Positions 34,817-43,463 of a stretch of 64,000 bases of DNA are shown one piece after another. The translations under genes were made by a program, and so were the position numbers. Within the stretch, counting starts at the first letter, position 1, and the number at the start of each line of letters is the position of its first letter. The notes under the pieces were generated by a model. That model saw only the letters and a program-made list of their open reading frames with translations, was not told where the DNA came from and did no database searches. This DNA comes from Streptomyces lienomycini (GTDB lineage Bacteria; Actinomycetota; Actinomycetes; Streptomycetales; Streptomycetaceae). Location: positions 6,756,001 to 6,820,000 of the forward strand of contig NZ_CP116257.1 of the NCBI RefSeq assembly GCF_027947595.1. The letters run 5' to 3'.

Positions 34817-35575
34817 GTGGCGCTGCAGCACAGGCCGACCGCGCCGTACCACTCGGCCCAGGACGCCCTGCGCGTCCTGGAGACGGTGACGCGGCACACC
34901 TCCGGTGTCACCGACACCGAGATAGCTCGCCAAAGCGGCCTCGACCGGGACCGTCTGGCCCCGCTCCTGCGCATGCTGCGCCGCGAGGGCTACGTCGAGC
35001 AGACCGCCGACGGCGCGTACGTCACCGGGGAGGCGCTGGCCCGCCTCGGCTCGGCCGAGGGCCGCGAGGTGGCCCTGCGCGAGAAGCTCCAGCACACCCT
35101 GGACCGGCTGCGCGACTCGGTGGGCGCGGCCGTCTACATCAGCCGGTACGTCGACGGCGAGGTCAGCGTCACCCAGTACGCGGACGGTCCGGGCACGCCC
35201 AGGGTGAACGAGTGGGTGGACTTCCGCGTCTCGGCGCACGCGACCGCGGTGGGCAAGTCCCTGCTGACGCAGCTGGACCACGCGGGCCGCCGCGACCACC
35301 TGGCCCGGCACCGGATGGCCCGGCTGACCTCGCGCACCATCACCAGCGACAAGCTGCTGCTGTCCCGGCTGGAGTCCCAGCCGCCCACGGTGCCCGTCCT
35401 GGACCTCCAGGAGTACGCGGTGGGCACGGTCTGCGCGGCCGTTCCGATCACCGCCGGTTCCGCCGTGGGCTGCCTGGCGCTGTCGCTCCCGGTCGAGCAC
35501 GCGCACCGGCTGCGCCGGGCCGCCGACGAGCTGAACCGCGGCGCGGCACCGGTGCTGCTGTCGATGGCGATCTAG
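34817..35575 (+). CDS. IclR-family transcriptional regulator
   Basis: A 252-residue regulator. The N-terminal winged helix (about 15-75: ALRVLETVTRHTSGVTDTEI, LRMLRREGYVEQTADGAYV) is followed by the IclR effector domain (about 90-250: VSAHATAVGKSLLTQL, VPVLDLQEYAVGTVCAAVPI). GTG 34817 with GGGGGAG upstream is used; an ATG at 34649 would add a low-complexity leader. Its place next to the amidase/racemase/ABC block makes it the likely local controller, inducible by the imported compound. Confidence 0.87.
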   Translation: MALQHRPTAPYHSAQDALRVLETVTRHTSGVTDTEIARQSGLDRDRLAPLLRMLRREGYVEQTADGAYVTGEALARLGSAEGREVALREKLQHTLDRLRDSVGAAVYISRYVDGEVSVTQYADGPGTPRVNEWVDFRVSAHATAVGKSLLTQLDHAGRRDHLARHRMARLTSRTITSDKLLLSRLESQPPTVPVLDLQEYAVGTVCAAVPITAGSAVGCLALSLPVEHAHRLRRAADELNRGAAPVLLSMAI

Positions 35576-35671
35576 GACGTACGCGTGCGGGCCGGGCCGG
35601 TCGGGAGCACTGCTCGGGACCGGGTAGTATTTTCTCCGTCGCCGACCGCGGAAGCGGACGGCGGGAGTCAT

Positions 35672-35745
35672 GCGCCGCTAGCTCAGTTGGTTAGAGCAGC
35701 TGACTCTTAATCAGCGGGTCCGGGGTTCGAGTCCCTGGCGGCGCA
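35672..35745 (+). tRNA. tRNA-Lys (anticodon CTT), copy 2
   Basis: A 74-nt tRNA identical to the copies at 23178 and 39062, with anticodon CTT and discriminator A, CCA not encoded. A -10-like TAGTAT at 35625-35630 lies 42 bases upstream. It is a monocistronic tRNA unit followed by a perfect terminator. Confidence 0.97.
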
Positions 35746-35750
35746 CAACG

Positions 35751-35783
35751 GAAGGGCCCCCTCGCTCGGCGAGGGGGCCCTTC
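35751..35783. terminator. Bidirectional terminator between tRNA-Lys and the LPMO gene
   Basis: A perfect 15-bp stem (GAAGGGCCCCCTCGC with its complement) closes on loop TCG. It starts six bases after the tRNA and ends seven bases before the convergent LPMO stop, so it can serve both. Confidence 0.85.
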
Positions 35784-35789
35784 ACTCGT

Positions 35790-36395
35790 TCAGAAGGTCA
35801 CGTCCGAGCACGCGTAGAACGCGTTGGCCGTGTCGGCGACCGTCCAGACCGCCACGATCACGTGGTGTCCGCTCAGCCCGGAGGGCAGCGTGCCGCTGTG
35901 GGAGAGCGTGGCCGGGGGCTGCTTGCCGCCGTAGGGCACCGTGAAGAACGGGGTGAGGTTGAGGTCGGACCGGGCGAGGTTGTGGTTCTGGTTCCAGCCC
36001 GGCTTGGTGACGTAGTACTTGAAGTCGGTCGTGGCGTGCCGGGCGGTGAACTGCCAGCGGAAGGTGTAGCTCTGCCCGCCGTTCACCCGGGTGGTCGGCC
36101 ACGCCTGGCCGTTCGGCTGCTTGGGGCTGTCGAGCGCGGCGAACGTCCCGTGGCCCGCGGAACAGATCTTTCCGTCGGCCGGACCGGAGGCCGGGAAGCC
36201 CTTGGGTCCCTCGACGCTCTGCGGCTCCCACTGGATGGAGCCGCACCCGCTCACCGTGCCGTTCTGGCACACCTTCTGCCGGCTGACGGGCAGGTCGGTG
36301 TAGCCGTGCCCGCTGGCACCGCCGGACGAGAGCACGAGGGCTCCGGTGGTCGCCATGCCCAGCGCGGCCGCGTACAGCTTGGTCCTTGTGCGCAT
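35790..36395 (-). CDS. lpmP: AA10 lytic polysaccharide monooxygenase
   Basis: A 201-residue secreted copper enzyme of family AA10 (formerly CBM33). The signal peptide ends at GASG, leaving the mature N-terminal His of HGYTDLPVSRQKVCQNG, the first ligand of the copper histidine brace. The second His and axial region are in ICSAGHGTFAALD, and FTARHATTDFKYYVTKPGW and NAFYACSDVTF complete the fold. Streptomyces LpmP beside cslA-glxA has been linked to tip-glycan and wall remodelling, and the position here agrees with it. A DasR-like site lies about 43-58 bases upstream of the start. Confidence 0.9.
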   Translation of the reverse strand: MRTRTKLYAAALGMATTGALVLSSGGASGHGYTDLPVSRQKVCQNGTVSGCGSIQWEPQSVEGPKGFPASGPADGKICSAGHGTFAALDSPKQPNGQAWPTTRVNGGQSYTFRWQFTARHATTDFKYYVTKPGWNQNHNLARSDLNLTPFFTVPYGGKQPPATLSHSGTLPSGLSGHHVIVAVWTVADTANAFYACSDVTF

Positions 36396-36437
36396 ACTGC
36401 TGCTCCCTGTGACGTGTGGGGAAGTTCAGTGAGCCGT

Positions 36438-36453
36438 GCAGGTCTAGACCAAG
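36438..36453. promoter_or_regulatory. DasR-like site upstream of lpmP
   Basis: The core GGTCTAGACC is a perfect palindrome, and the 16-base site GCAGGTCTAGACCAAG matches the DasR (dre) consensus across its centre, with differences at the outer bases. DasR is the GntR-type repressor of chitin and N-acetylglucosamine genes, which suits an AA10 enzyme. Confidence 0.6.
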
Positions 36454-36548
36454 TTCAGATTATGGCCGGTAGTTGAACATGTCCATACCAATAGCGGAAC
36501 GCGCTGTCCGCCGGGCGGCGGCCCCGGACGCCGGTCCCCGTCGGCGGG

Positions 36549-37700
36549 TCAGGCCCCCGTGTCGCCCCGACCCGCGCAGAAGGCGACCGTCAGGTCCTTC
36601 ACCAGCACCTTGCGCTCGTAGTCGTCCAGTTCGACCAGGCCGCGCATGGTCAGCCGGGTCACCGTGTCCTCCACCGAGTCCACGACCGAGGTGAGCACGC
36701 TCGCGCGCTGCGCCGCGTCCAGGGCGGCGATCCGGCGCCGGTGCATCGCGGCGGCCACCTCGGGGGCGTACTCCACCCGGACCGGCCGCACCGAGAACAC
36801 CTCCAGACCGACCGGCGCCGCGTCCGCCGCCACCAGCCGGGTCAGCGTGTCCCCGGCCACGTCCGCCGAGCTGCGCACCGTGCCGAGCGGCTCCACCGGG
36901 ACCCGGGCCAGCGCGGCCTCGACGCACTCGCGCAGATACGTCTCGTGGTCCTCGACGCCCAGCGTGGCCCGCGCGGTGTCCCGCACCCGCCACACCACCA
37001 GCGTCACCGCGCGCAGCGCGACCCCGTTGCCGTCGGCCGCGGGCATCGGTTCGCTGCGCCAGTGCCGCAGCCGCACGTCGACCCGGCGGCGCAGCAGCAG
37101 CGGGTTCACCCACATCAGACCGGTGCGGCGCACCGTCCCCCGGTAGCGGCCGAACAGGCCGAGCACCCAGGCCCGCCCGGTTCGCCCCCGGGCCAGCCCG
37201 CCGAACCCGAACATCCCGAGCGCCCCGGCCCCCGCGTACGCCGCCCACTGCGCGGGCCCGAGCCCGACGCCCGCGAACGCCGGCAGTCCCAGGGCCTGGG
37301 CGGCGAGCGGCGGTACGAGACCGGCCCACCAGGAGGTGAGGGCGCAGCCGGCCGCGCCGCAGAGACCGGCGGCCACGCCCGCGGCGCCGGGCAGCACCCG
37401 GGCCGGACGTTCCGTCAGCTCCGGGTCGACCGACGGCACCGGGCGCGGTCGTGCCGCGACGGGGCGCCGTGCGCGGGGCCGCTCCCCGGGGACCTGCCGG
37501 CGGGCGACGACCGCGGGGCGCAGGGGGACCGGCGCCGGATCGGGATCGTCGCGGAACAGCAGGTGGACGGGGATCTCGGTGGTGGCCTCGTTGTGGATGA
37601 GCCGGGCGGGCCGGGGTCCGGCCTCGGCCCCGGCCGCGCTCTCGGTGGTGTCCGGCGCCGCGGCCCGGGGGTCCGTCGACGATGTCGTGTTCGTACTCAT
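36549..37700 (-). CDS. SPFH/band 7 domain membrane protein
   Basis: A 383-residue protein. An N-terminal disordered stretch (1-95, Pro/Arg-rich) precedes two hydrophobic helices (about 100-150), then an SPFH (stomatin/prohibitin-like) domain (about 170-350): RTGLMWVNPLLLRRRVDVRL, ADGNGVALRAVTLVVWRVRD, VEVFSVRPVRVEYAPEVAAAM. Such proteins make membrane scaffolds. Its place between lpmP and the tip-glycan genes suggests a role in organising the growing-tip membrane, which is inference. Confidence 0.82.
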   Translation of the reverse strand: MSTNTTSSTDPRAAAPDTTESAAGAEAGPRPARLIHNEATTEIPVHLLFRDDPDPAPVPLRPAVVARRQVPGERPRARRPVAARPRPVPSVDPELTERPARVLPGAAGVAAGLCGAAGCALTSWWAGLVPPLAAQALGLPAFAGVGLGPAQWAAYAGAGALGMFGFGGLARGRTGRAWVLGLFGRYRGTVRRTGLMWVNPLLLRRRVDVRLRHWRSEPMPAADGNGVALRAVTLVVWRVRDTARATLGVEDHETYLRECVEAALARVPVEPLGTVRSSADVAGDTLTRLVAADAAPVGLEVFSVRPVRVEYAPEVAAAMHRRRIAALDAAQRASVLTSVVDSVEDTVTRLTMRGLVELDDYERKVLVKDLTVAFCAGRGDTGA

Positions 37701-37760
37701 GCGTGCTCCAGCCTCCGCGCCAGACGCCTCATGAACGGGTGATCACCTCGGGGCGGACGG

Positions 37761-38852
37761 TCACGAGAAGAGCCGTCGCCAGGTCTCGGGGCCCGGATGG
37801 CCGTCCGCCGCACCGCCGCGCCAGCCCTGGGCGCGCTGGAAGGCCTGGACGCCCCGCCGGTCCGCCTCGCCCCAGCGCGGACCCGGCCCCTTCGTGTAGT
37901 GCGTGCCGAACCCCTTGCGCACCAGCTGCCTGCCGAGCCGGGTGACGTACGGGTTGTCCGCGCCCGGCCCGAACATCGCCCGTCCCGGGTAGCCGGCCAC
38001 CCCGTGCGAGGCGGGGCCCGCCACCCCGGGGGACGCGGCCGCGGGGTCGGCGGTGGCGGGCGGGGCGCCCTCGGCGGCCGCCTTGCCCGACTCGGCCTGC
38101 TCGCTCGCCGCGACCCCCTTGTAGCGGTACGGCAGGTACTTGGCGGAGTCGCTCCAGTAGGCGTAGGGCGTGTCCAGCCTGCGGGTGTGCGGCGGGGTCT
38201 GCTCGTACGCCGTGTACGTGGTGTGCGCCGTGTCCGTCCAGCCGCCGAAGATCACCACGTGGGAGCCCTTCGTGGGGTCGGACGCGTTGTGGAACAGCAG
38301 CATGTCGCCGGGCTGGAGTTCCTCCTTGGTGATGCGGTCGGCGAAGCTGCCGAGGCTCCCGGTCCACTCGTTGGCGGGCAGCTTCCACGCCATGGACACG
38401 AAGCCCGAGCAGTCCTGCCGGTAACCGTCGGACCAGTAGGCGGTCAGGCTGTACGGGACCTTCGCGGCGACCCACGTCCTGGCCCGGTCGATGATCTCCG
38501 CACGGGTGAGGGCGGCCAGTTCCGCGCGGGCCGGGGGCCCCACGGGCCGGCCGGCCGGACCGTGCAGCGGACCCCTGGCACCCTGCGGCGTGCCGGGCTC
38601 GTCCTCGGCGGGAACGCCCGGCCGGTGGGGCGCGTGGACGGCGGCGGGGACCGCCGCCGCCTGCCCGGCGCCGAGCGCGGACACGACGGTCGCGGAAGCG
38701 GCGGCGGTGGCCACCACCAGGGCGCGGCAGGCCGCCGGATGGGCGAGCGCGCGGCCGGCCGGGGCATGCGGCAGGACGCGCCGCCAGTGCCGGCAACCCG
38801 GGCACCCGCAGTCGCCCGCGGGGTCGATCTCCTCGAATACGGGAGCCTCCAT
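37761..38852 (-). CDS. NlpC/P60-like hydrolase with peptidoglycan-binding-like end
   Basis: A 363-residue protein. A Cys-rich cytoplasmic-looking start (GDCGCPGCRHWRR) precedes a hydrophobic segment (about 45-70). The central amidase-like domain (about 115-250) has the nucleophile Cys in YRQDCSGFVSMAW and the His in GSHVVIFGGW, the NlpC/P60-type Cys-His arrangement. The C-terminal region (about 300-360, LGRQLVRKGFG ... WGEADRRGVQAFQRAQGW) resembles a peptidoglycan-binding module of Streptomyces hydrolases. It probably cuts peptidoglycan peptides. ATG 38852 follows GAGGGG. Confidence 0.82.
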   Translation of the reverse strand: MEAPVFEEIDPAGDCGCPGCRHWRRVLPHAPAGRALAHPAACRALVVATAAASATVVSALGAGQAAAVPAAVHAPHRPGVPAEDEPGTPQGARGPLHGPAGRPVGPPARAELAALTRAEIIDRARTWVAAKVPYSLTAYWSDGYRQDCSGFVSMAWKLPANEWTGSLGSFADRITKEELQPGDMLLFHNASDPTKGSHVVIFGGWTDTAHTTYTAYEQTPPHTRRLDTPYAYWSDSAKYLPYRYKGVAASEQAESGKAAAEGAPPATADPAAASPGVAGPASHGVAGYPGRAMFGPGADNPYVTRLGRQLVRKGFGTHYTKGPGPRWGEADRRGVQAFQRAQGWRGGAADGHPGPETWRRLFS

Positions 38853-39061
38853 GCGATTCCCCTCACACTCCCGGCGGAAATGCCCGAGTCGGTCCACTTC
38901 GGTAGATGTCGGTCAGTTTCTCAACTGTCCCTCCGGCACGCATGTTGACGGTCCGAATGATGTAACCGGCCCCGGAAGGTCCCGAGGGAAGCCCGGCGGG
39001 ACCCCGGCGGGAGTGGTCCGGAGCACGGGTCGGCATCGGGTAGAGTTGTGCAGGTCAGCAG

Positions 39062-39135
39062 GCGCCGCTAGCTCAGTTGGTTAGAGCAGCTGACTCTTAA
39101 TCAGCGGGTCCGGGGTTCGAGTCCCTGGCGGCGCA
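39062..39135 (+). tRNA. tRNA-Lys (anticodon CTT), copy 3
   Basis: A 74-nt tRNA identical to copies 1 and 2. A -10-like TAGAGT at 39041-39046 lies close upstream. With copy 2 it forms 74-bp direct repeats 3,390 bp apart around lpmP, the SPFH gene and the NlpC/P60-like gene. Confidence 0.97.
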
Positions 39136-39143
39136 CCGACGGT

Positions 39144-39176
39144 CGAAGGCCCTCCGTATCACACGGGGGGCCTTCG
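39144..39176 (+). terminator. Terminator of tRNA-Lys copy 3
   Basis: A 14-bp stem (CGAAGGCCCTCCGT with its complement, one T-G pair) and a 5-nt loop, nine bases after the tRNA. The rest of the gap to 39428 is the cslA leader; a TATATA at 39304-39309 could be a -10 but lacks a clear -35. Confidence 0.75.
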
Positions 39177-39428
39177 GCGTGTCCGGTCCCGGGACGTCTT
39201 GCGATCATGACGAACGCCGTAGAACCCTGGTCCGGTCGGGGGGCCGGGTGCCGACGGGATGCCGAGGGGGGCATCATGCAACCGGGGGTCGCCGTTCCAT
39301 GTCTATATAAGGTGTGGATGCCGTGGTGACAGCGACCCACGACGGTGACGTCTGTGAAGGTCGAGGGGGACCGGAGCAGGCGAAGGAAGCGACGAAACAC
39401 GCATGACCCGCGTGTGGGGGGATGACTC

Positions 39429-41456
39429 ATGACGTCGACGCCGACGGGCGCCGGGCAGGACCACGACCCGTCCCGGACCACCCAGCTCAGGGTGCCCGGG
39501 CACCGGAACTGGAACACCGGTTCGTTCCGCCGGATACGCAAGACGCTGCCCAAGTACGACTACGAGCACTACAGCCGCCTCGCGGGCCCCCTCACCCAGC
39601 CGGACCCGAACAAGCCGTACCGGGTCCAGTACCGCTCGCTGATCTCGCAGGAACCGCACCGCTTCCGGGTCGCGCTGATGCTGGCCGCCGCGCCGCTGCT
39701 CTCGGTGGTGCTGCTGGTGTGGCTGCTCCAGCCCGAGCACTGGACCGAGCGCGACTACGTGGCCTTCGACTGGCTGCCCGCGCTCGACATCGTGATGCTC
39801 GTCGCGATCGGCCTGATCGAGCTGTTCCGCTGCCTGAACGTGCTGTCGAACGCGCACGCCACCCTGGTCGCCCGCGACCCGGTCCCGGTGGTGCCCGAGA
39901 CCGGCACCAAGGTCGCCTTCCTCACCTCCTTCGTGCCCGGCAAGGAGCCGCTGGAGATGGTGACGAAGACCCTGGAGGCGGCCGTGAAGATCCGCCACCG
40001 CGGTCTGATGCACGTCTGGCTCCTCGACGAGGGCGACGACCCGGAGGTGAAGGAGGTGTGCGCGCGCCTGGGCGTGCACCACTTCTCCCGCAAGGGCGTC
40101 GCGAAGTGGAACCGGAAGAAGGGCCCGCACCGCGCCAAGACCAAGCACGGCAACTACAACGCCTGGCTGGAGGCGCACGGCGACGACTACGACTTCTTCG
40201 CCTCCGTCGACACCGACCACGTGCCGCTGCCCAACTACCTGGAGCGGATGCTCGGCTTCTTCCGCGACCCGGACGTCGGCTTCGTCATCGGCCCGCAGGT
40301 CTACGGCAACTACGACAACCCGATCACCAAGGCCGCCGAGTCGCAGCAGTTCCTCTTCCACGCGCTGATCCAGCGCGCCGGCAACCGCTACGGCGGGCCG
40401 ATGTTCGTGGGCACCTCCAACGCGGTGCGCATCCGGGCGCTCAAGCAGATCGGCGGTCTGTACGACTCGATCACCGAGGACATGGCGACCGGCTTCGAGA
40501 TGCACCGCCACAAGAACCCGGTCACCGGCCGCAAGTGGCGCTCGGTCTACACCCCGGACGTGCTCGCGGTCGGCGAGGGCCCGAACGCCTGGACGGACTT
40601 CTTCACCCAGCAGATGCGCTGGTCCCGGGGGACGTACGAGACGATCCTCAAGCAGTACTGGAAGGGCTGGTACTCGCTCCCGCCGAGCAAGCTCTTCAAC
40701 TACACGATGATGATCATCTTCTATCCGATGTCGGCCCTGAACTGGATCCTGGCGGCGCTGAGCTGCTGCCTGTTCCTGGGCCTGGGTGCGTCCGGCGTCA
40801 ACATCGACCCGGCGGTCTGGCTGATGCTCTACGGCAACGCCTCCGCGCTCCAGATCGGCCTGTACGTCTGGAACCGCCGCCACAACGTCTCCCCGCACGA
40901 GCCGGAGGGCTCCGGCGGTGTGGCCGGTATGATCATGTCCGCGCTGTCGGCGCCGCTGTACGCGAAGGCGCTGATCGACTCCGTGCTGCGGCGCAAGAGC
41001 AAGTTCGTGGTGACTCCGAAGGGCGACTCGGCCAGCCCCGACACGCTGTTCGGCACCTTCCGGTACCACTGGTACTTCATCGTGATCTTCGGTGGCTCGA
41101 TCGCCGCCGGTCTCGCCTTCGGCCACTCGCACCCCGCGATGATCATCTGGGCGACCTTCGCCCTGCTGATCACCGCGTCGCCGATGTTCGCCTGGCGCCA
41201 CGAGCTGCGGAAAGCGAAGAAGCAACCGCCGGCCGCGGCGGCGGAGCCCGCCCCGCGGGTCCCGTCGCAGCAGCCCCAGCAGCCGACGCCCGAGCAGGCG
41301 TACGCACCGTACGCGCCGCACGCGGCACACCAGCAGCAGGCGCCGTACGCGCCGCACGCGCCGCAGCAGAAACCCAGCTGGGCCGCCCCCGCCGACGGGG
41401 GCGACGACCAGACCATGCAGATCGCCCTTGGTGGACTTGGGGGACGTAAGGAATGA
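39429..41456 (+). CDS. cslA: Cellulose-synthase-like glycosyltransferase CslA
   Basis: A 675-residue family GT2 membrane synthase. Two transmembrane helices (about 83-105 and 122-142) precede the catalytic domain with DEGDD, ASVDTDH, TEDMATGFEMH and QQMRW, the D,D,D,QxxRW set of processive synthases. Four or more helices follow, then a low-complexity Gln/Ala/Pro C-tail (about 600-660). In Streptomyces CslA makes a beta-glycan at hyphal tips together with GlxA. The ATG follows a G-rich site. The gene overlaps glxA as ATGA. Two tandem ATGs in different frames near 39422-39431 make the start worth checking. Confidence 0.95.
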   Translation: MTSTPTGAGQDHDPSRTTQLRVPGHRNWNTGSFRRIRKTLPKYDYEHYSRLAGPLTQPDPNKPYRVQYRSLISQEPHRFRVALMLAAAPLLSVVLLVWLLQPEHWTERDYVAFDWLPALDIVMLVAIGLIELFRCLNVLSNAHATLVARDPVPVVPETGTKVAFLTSFVPGKEPLEMVTKTLEAAVKIRHRGLMHVWLLDEGDDPEVKEVCARLGVHHFSRKGVAKWNRKKGPHRAKTKHGNYNAWLEAHGDDYDFFASVDTDHVPLPNYLERMLGFFRDPDVGFVIGPQVYGNYDNPITKAAESQQFLFHALIQRAGNRYGGPMFVGTSNAVRIRALKQIGGLYDSITEDMATGFEMHRHKNPVTGRKWRSVYTPDVLAVGEGPNAWTDFFTQQMRWSRGTYETILKQYWKGWYSLPPSKLFNYTMMIIFYPMSALNWILAALSCCLFLGLGASGVNIDPAVWLMLYGNASALQIGLYVWNRRHNVSPHEPEGSGGVAGMIMSALSAPLYAKALIDSVLRRKSKFVVTPKGDSASPDTLFGTFRYHWYFIVIFGGSIAAGLAFGHSHPAMIIWATFALLITASPMFAWRHELRKAKKQPPAAAAEPAPRVPSQQPQQPTPEQAYAPYAPHAAHQQQAPYAPHAPQQKPSWAAPADGGDDQTMQIALGGLGGRKE

Positions 41457-43390
41457 AAGACCGTGCCGGCCGCCGCCGCGCCCGTCGCTTCGCGATAGGT
41501 ACGGCGGTGGTAGTCGCGCTGGCCGGGATGAACGGGCCGTGGCTCTACCGCTTCAGCACCGAGAAATACCACCAGTACAAGATCAACCAGCCGGAGTACA
41601 AGGCCGCCAACGGCAAGTGGGAGATCATCGAGTTTCCCGAGAAGTACCGGCAGAACACCATCCACGCGGCGCTGCTGCGCACCGGCAAGGTGCTGATGGT
41701 CGCCGGGTCCGGCAACAACCAGGACAACTCCGACGCCAAGCAGTACGACACCCGGATCTGGGACCCCGTCAAGGGGACCATCAAGAAGGTGCCGACGCCC
41801 ACCGACCTGTTCTGCACCGGGCACACGCAGCTCGCCAACGGCAACCTGCTGATCGCGGGCGGCACCAAGCGGTACGAGAAGCTCAAGGGCGACGTCACCA
41901 AGGCCGGCGGCCTGATGGTGGTGCACAACGAGAACCCGGACAAGCCGATCACCCTGCCGGCGGGCACCAAGTTCACCGGCAAGGAGAACGGCAAGACGTT
42001 CGTCTCCAAGGATCCGGTCCTGGTACCCCGCGCCGAGAAGGTCTTCGACCCGGCGACCGGGGAGTTCCTGCGCAACGACCCGGGGCTCGGGCGCATCTAC
42101 GTCGAGGCGCAGAAGACCGGCGCCGAGTACGAGACGGGTACGGAGGACAACTACCGGATCCAGGGGCTGTCGGGCACGGACGCGCGCAACACCTACGGCA
42201 TCGCGCAGAAGCTCGCCCTCGACAAGAAGGACTTCCAGGGCATCCGGGACGCCTTCGAGTTCGACCCGGTCGCCGAGAAGTACATCAAGGTCGACCCGAT
42301 GCACGAGGCCCGCTGGTACCCGACGCTCACCACCCTGGGCGACGGCAAGATCCTCAGCGTCTCCGGTCTCGACGACATCGGCCAGCTGGTCCCGGGCAAG
42401 AACGAGATCTACGACCCGGAGACCAAGGAGTGGACCTACACCGACAAGGTCCGTCAGTTCCCGACGTACCCGGCGCTGTTCCTGATGCAGAACGGCAAGA
42501 TCTTCTACTCGGGCGCGAACGCCGGTTACGGGCCCGACGACGTGGGCCGCGACCCGGGCATCTGGGACGTGGAGACCAACAAGTTCACCAAGGTCCCCGG
42601 CATGAGCGACGACAAGATGCTGGAGACGGCGAACACGGTGCTGCTGCCGCCGGCGCAGGACGAGAAGTTCATGGTGATCGGCGGCGGCGGGGTCGGTGAG
42701 TCCAAGCTGGCCAGCGAGAAGACCCGGATCGTCGACCTCAGGGCGGACGACCCGAAGTTCGTCGACGGGCCGTCACTGGAGAAGGGCACGCGCTATCCGC
42801 AGGCCTCGGTGCTGCCCGACGACAGCGTGCTGGTCTCCGGCGGCTCGGAGGACTACCGGGGCCGCGGCGACTCCAACATCCTCCAGGCGCGGCTGTACCA
42901 CCCGGACACCAACGACTTCGAGCAGGTCGCCGATCCGCTGGTCGGCCGCAACTACCACTCCGGTTCGATCCTGCTGCCCGACGGTCGCCTGATGTTCTTC
43001 GGCTCGGACTCGCTCTACGCCGACAAGGCCAACACCAAGCCGGGCAAGTTCGAGCAGCGCATCGAGATCTACACGCCGCCGTACCTGTACCGGGACTCGC
43101 GGCCGGACCTGTCGGGCGGCCCGCAGACCATCGCGCGCGGCGAGTCGGGGACGTTCACGTCCCGGGTGGCGTCGACGGTCAAGAAGGTGCGGCTGATCCG
43201 GCCGAGCGCGTCCACGCACGTCACCGACGTCGATCAGCGCTCGATCGCGCTGGACTTCAAGGCGGCCGGGGACAAGCTGACGGTGACGGTGCCGGAGAAC
43301 GAGAACCTGGTCCAGTCGGGGTGGTACATGATGTTCGTGACGGACGGAGAGGGGACGCCGTCCAAGGCCGAGTGGGTGCGGGTGCCATAG
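41453..43390 (+). CDS. glxA: Copper radical oxidase GlxA
   Basis: A 645-residue galactose-oxidase-like enzyme. An N-terminal hydrophobic segment (about 13-33) serves as signal or anchor. Kelch-type beta-propeller repeats fill the centre. The thioether Cys is in TPTDLFCTGHTQLANG and its likely Tyr partner in EARWYPTLTTLGDG; RNYHSGSILLPDGRLMFFG holds another copper-site Tyr-His pair. The C-terminal Ig-like domain (DUF1929-type) supplies the last His in SASTHVTDVDQRSI. The ATGA overlap with cslA indicates coupled synthesis, in line with their known joint role in tip glycan deposition and morphology. Confidence 0.95.
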   Translation: MKDRAGRRRARRFAIGTAVVVALAGMNGPWLYRFSTEKYHQYKINQPEYKAANGKWEIIEFPEKYRQNTIHAALLRTGKVLMVAGSGNNQDNSDAKQYDTRIWDPVKGTIKKVPTPTDLFCTGHTQLANGNLLIAGGTKRYEKLKGDVTKAGGLMVVHNENPDKPITLPAGTKFTGKENGKTFVSKDPVLVPRAEKVFDPATGEFLRNDPGLGRIYVEAQKTGAEYETGTEDNYRIQGLSGTDARNTYGIAQKLALDKKDFQGIRDAFEFDPVAEKYIKVDPMHEARWYPTLTTLGDGKILSVSGLDDIGQLVPGKNEIYDPETKEWTYTDKVRQFPTYPALFLMQNGKIFYSGANAGYGPDDVGRDPGIWDVETNKFTKVPGMSDDKMLETANTVLLPPAQDEKFMVIGGGGVGESKLASEKTRIVDLRADDPKFVDGPSLEKGTRYPQASVLPDDSVLVSGGSEDYRGRGDSNILQARLYHPDTNDFEQVADPLVGRNYHSGSILLPDGRLMFFGSDSLYADKANTKPGKFEQRIEIYTPPYLYRDSRPDLSGGPQTIARGESGTFTSRVASTVKKVRLIRPSASTHVTDVDQRSIALDFKAAGDKLTVTVPENENLVQSGWYMMFVTDGEGTPSKAEWVRVP

Positions 43391-43413
43391 CGGTCCCCCG
43401 GGTGCGTGGTCGG

Positions 43414-43458
43414 GCGCGGGGCGCGTGGTGGTCGATGGCGCAGTCCCCGCGCCCCAGG
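43414..43458 (-). repeat. Dispersed Streptomyces intergenic repeat, copy in cslZ-glxA gap
   Basis: Read on the minus strand this reads GGGGCGCGGGGACTGCGCC and then CATCGACCACCACGCG, a diverged match to the element at 58348. It folds into a 10-bp stem, GGGCGCGGGG with its complement, and lies between two convergent stops, so it can act as a terminator. I recognise the core as a sequence common at gene 3' ends in Streptomyces genomes. Confidence 0.65.
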
Positions 43459-43463
43459 GGGGT

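Noticed and set aside
35672-39135. Integrated element with tRNA att sites
   Set aside because: The direct repeats are complete tRNA genes and no integrase or phage genes lie between them.
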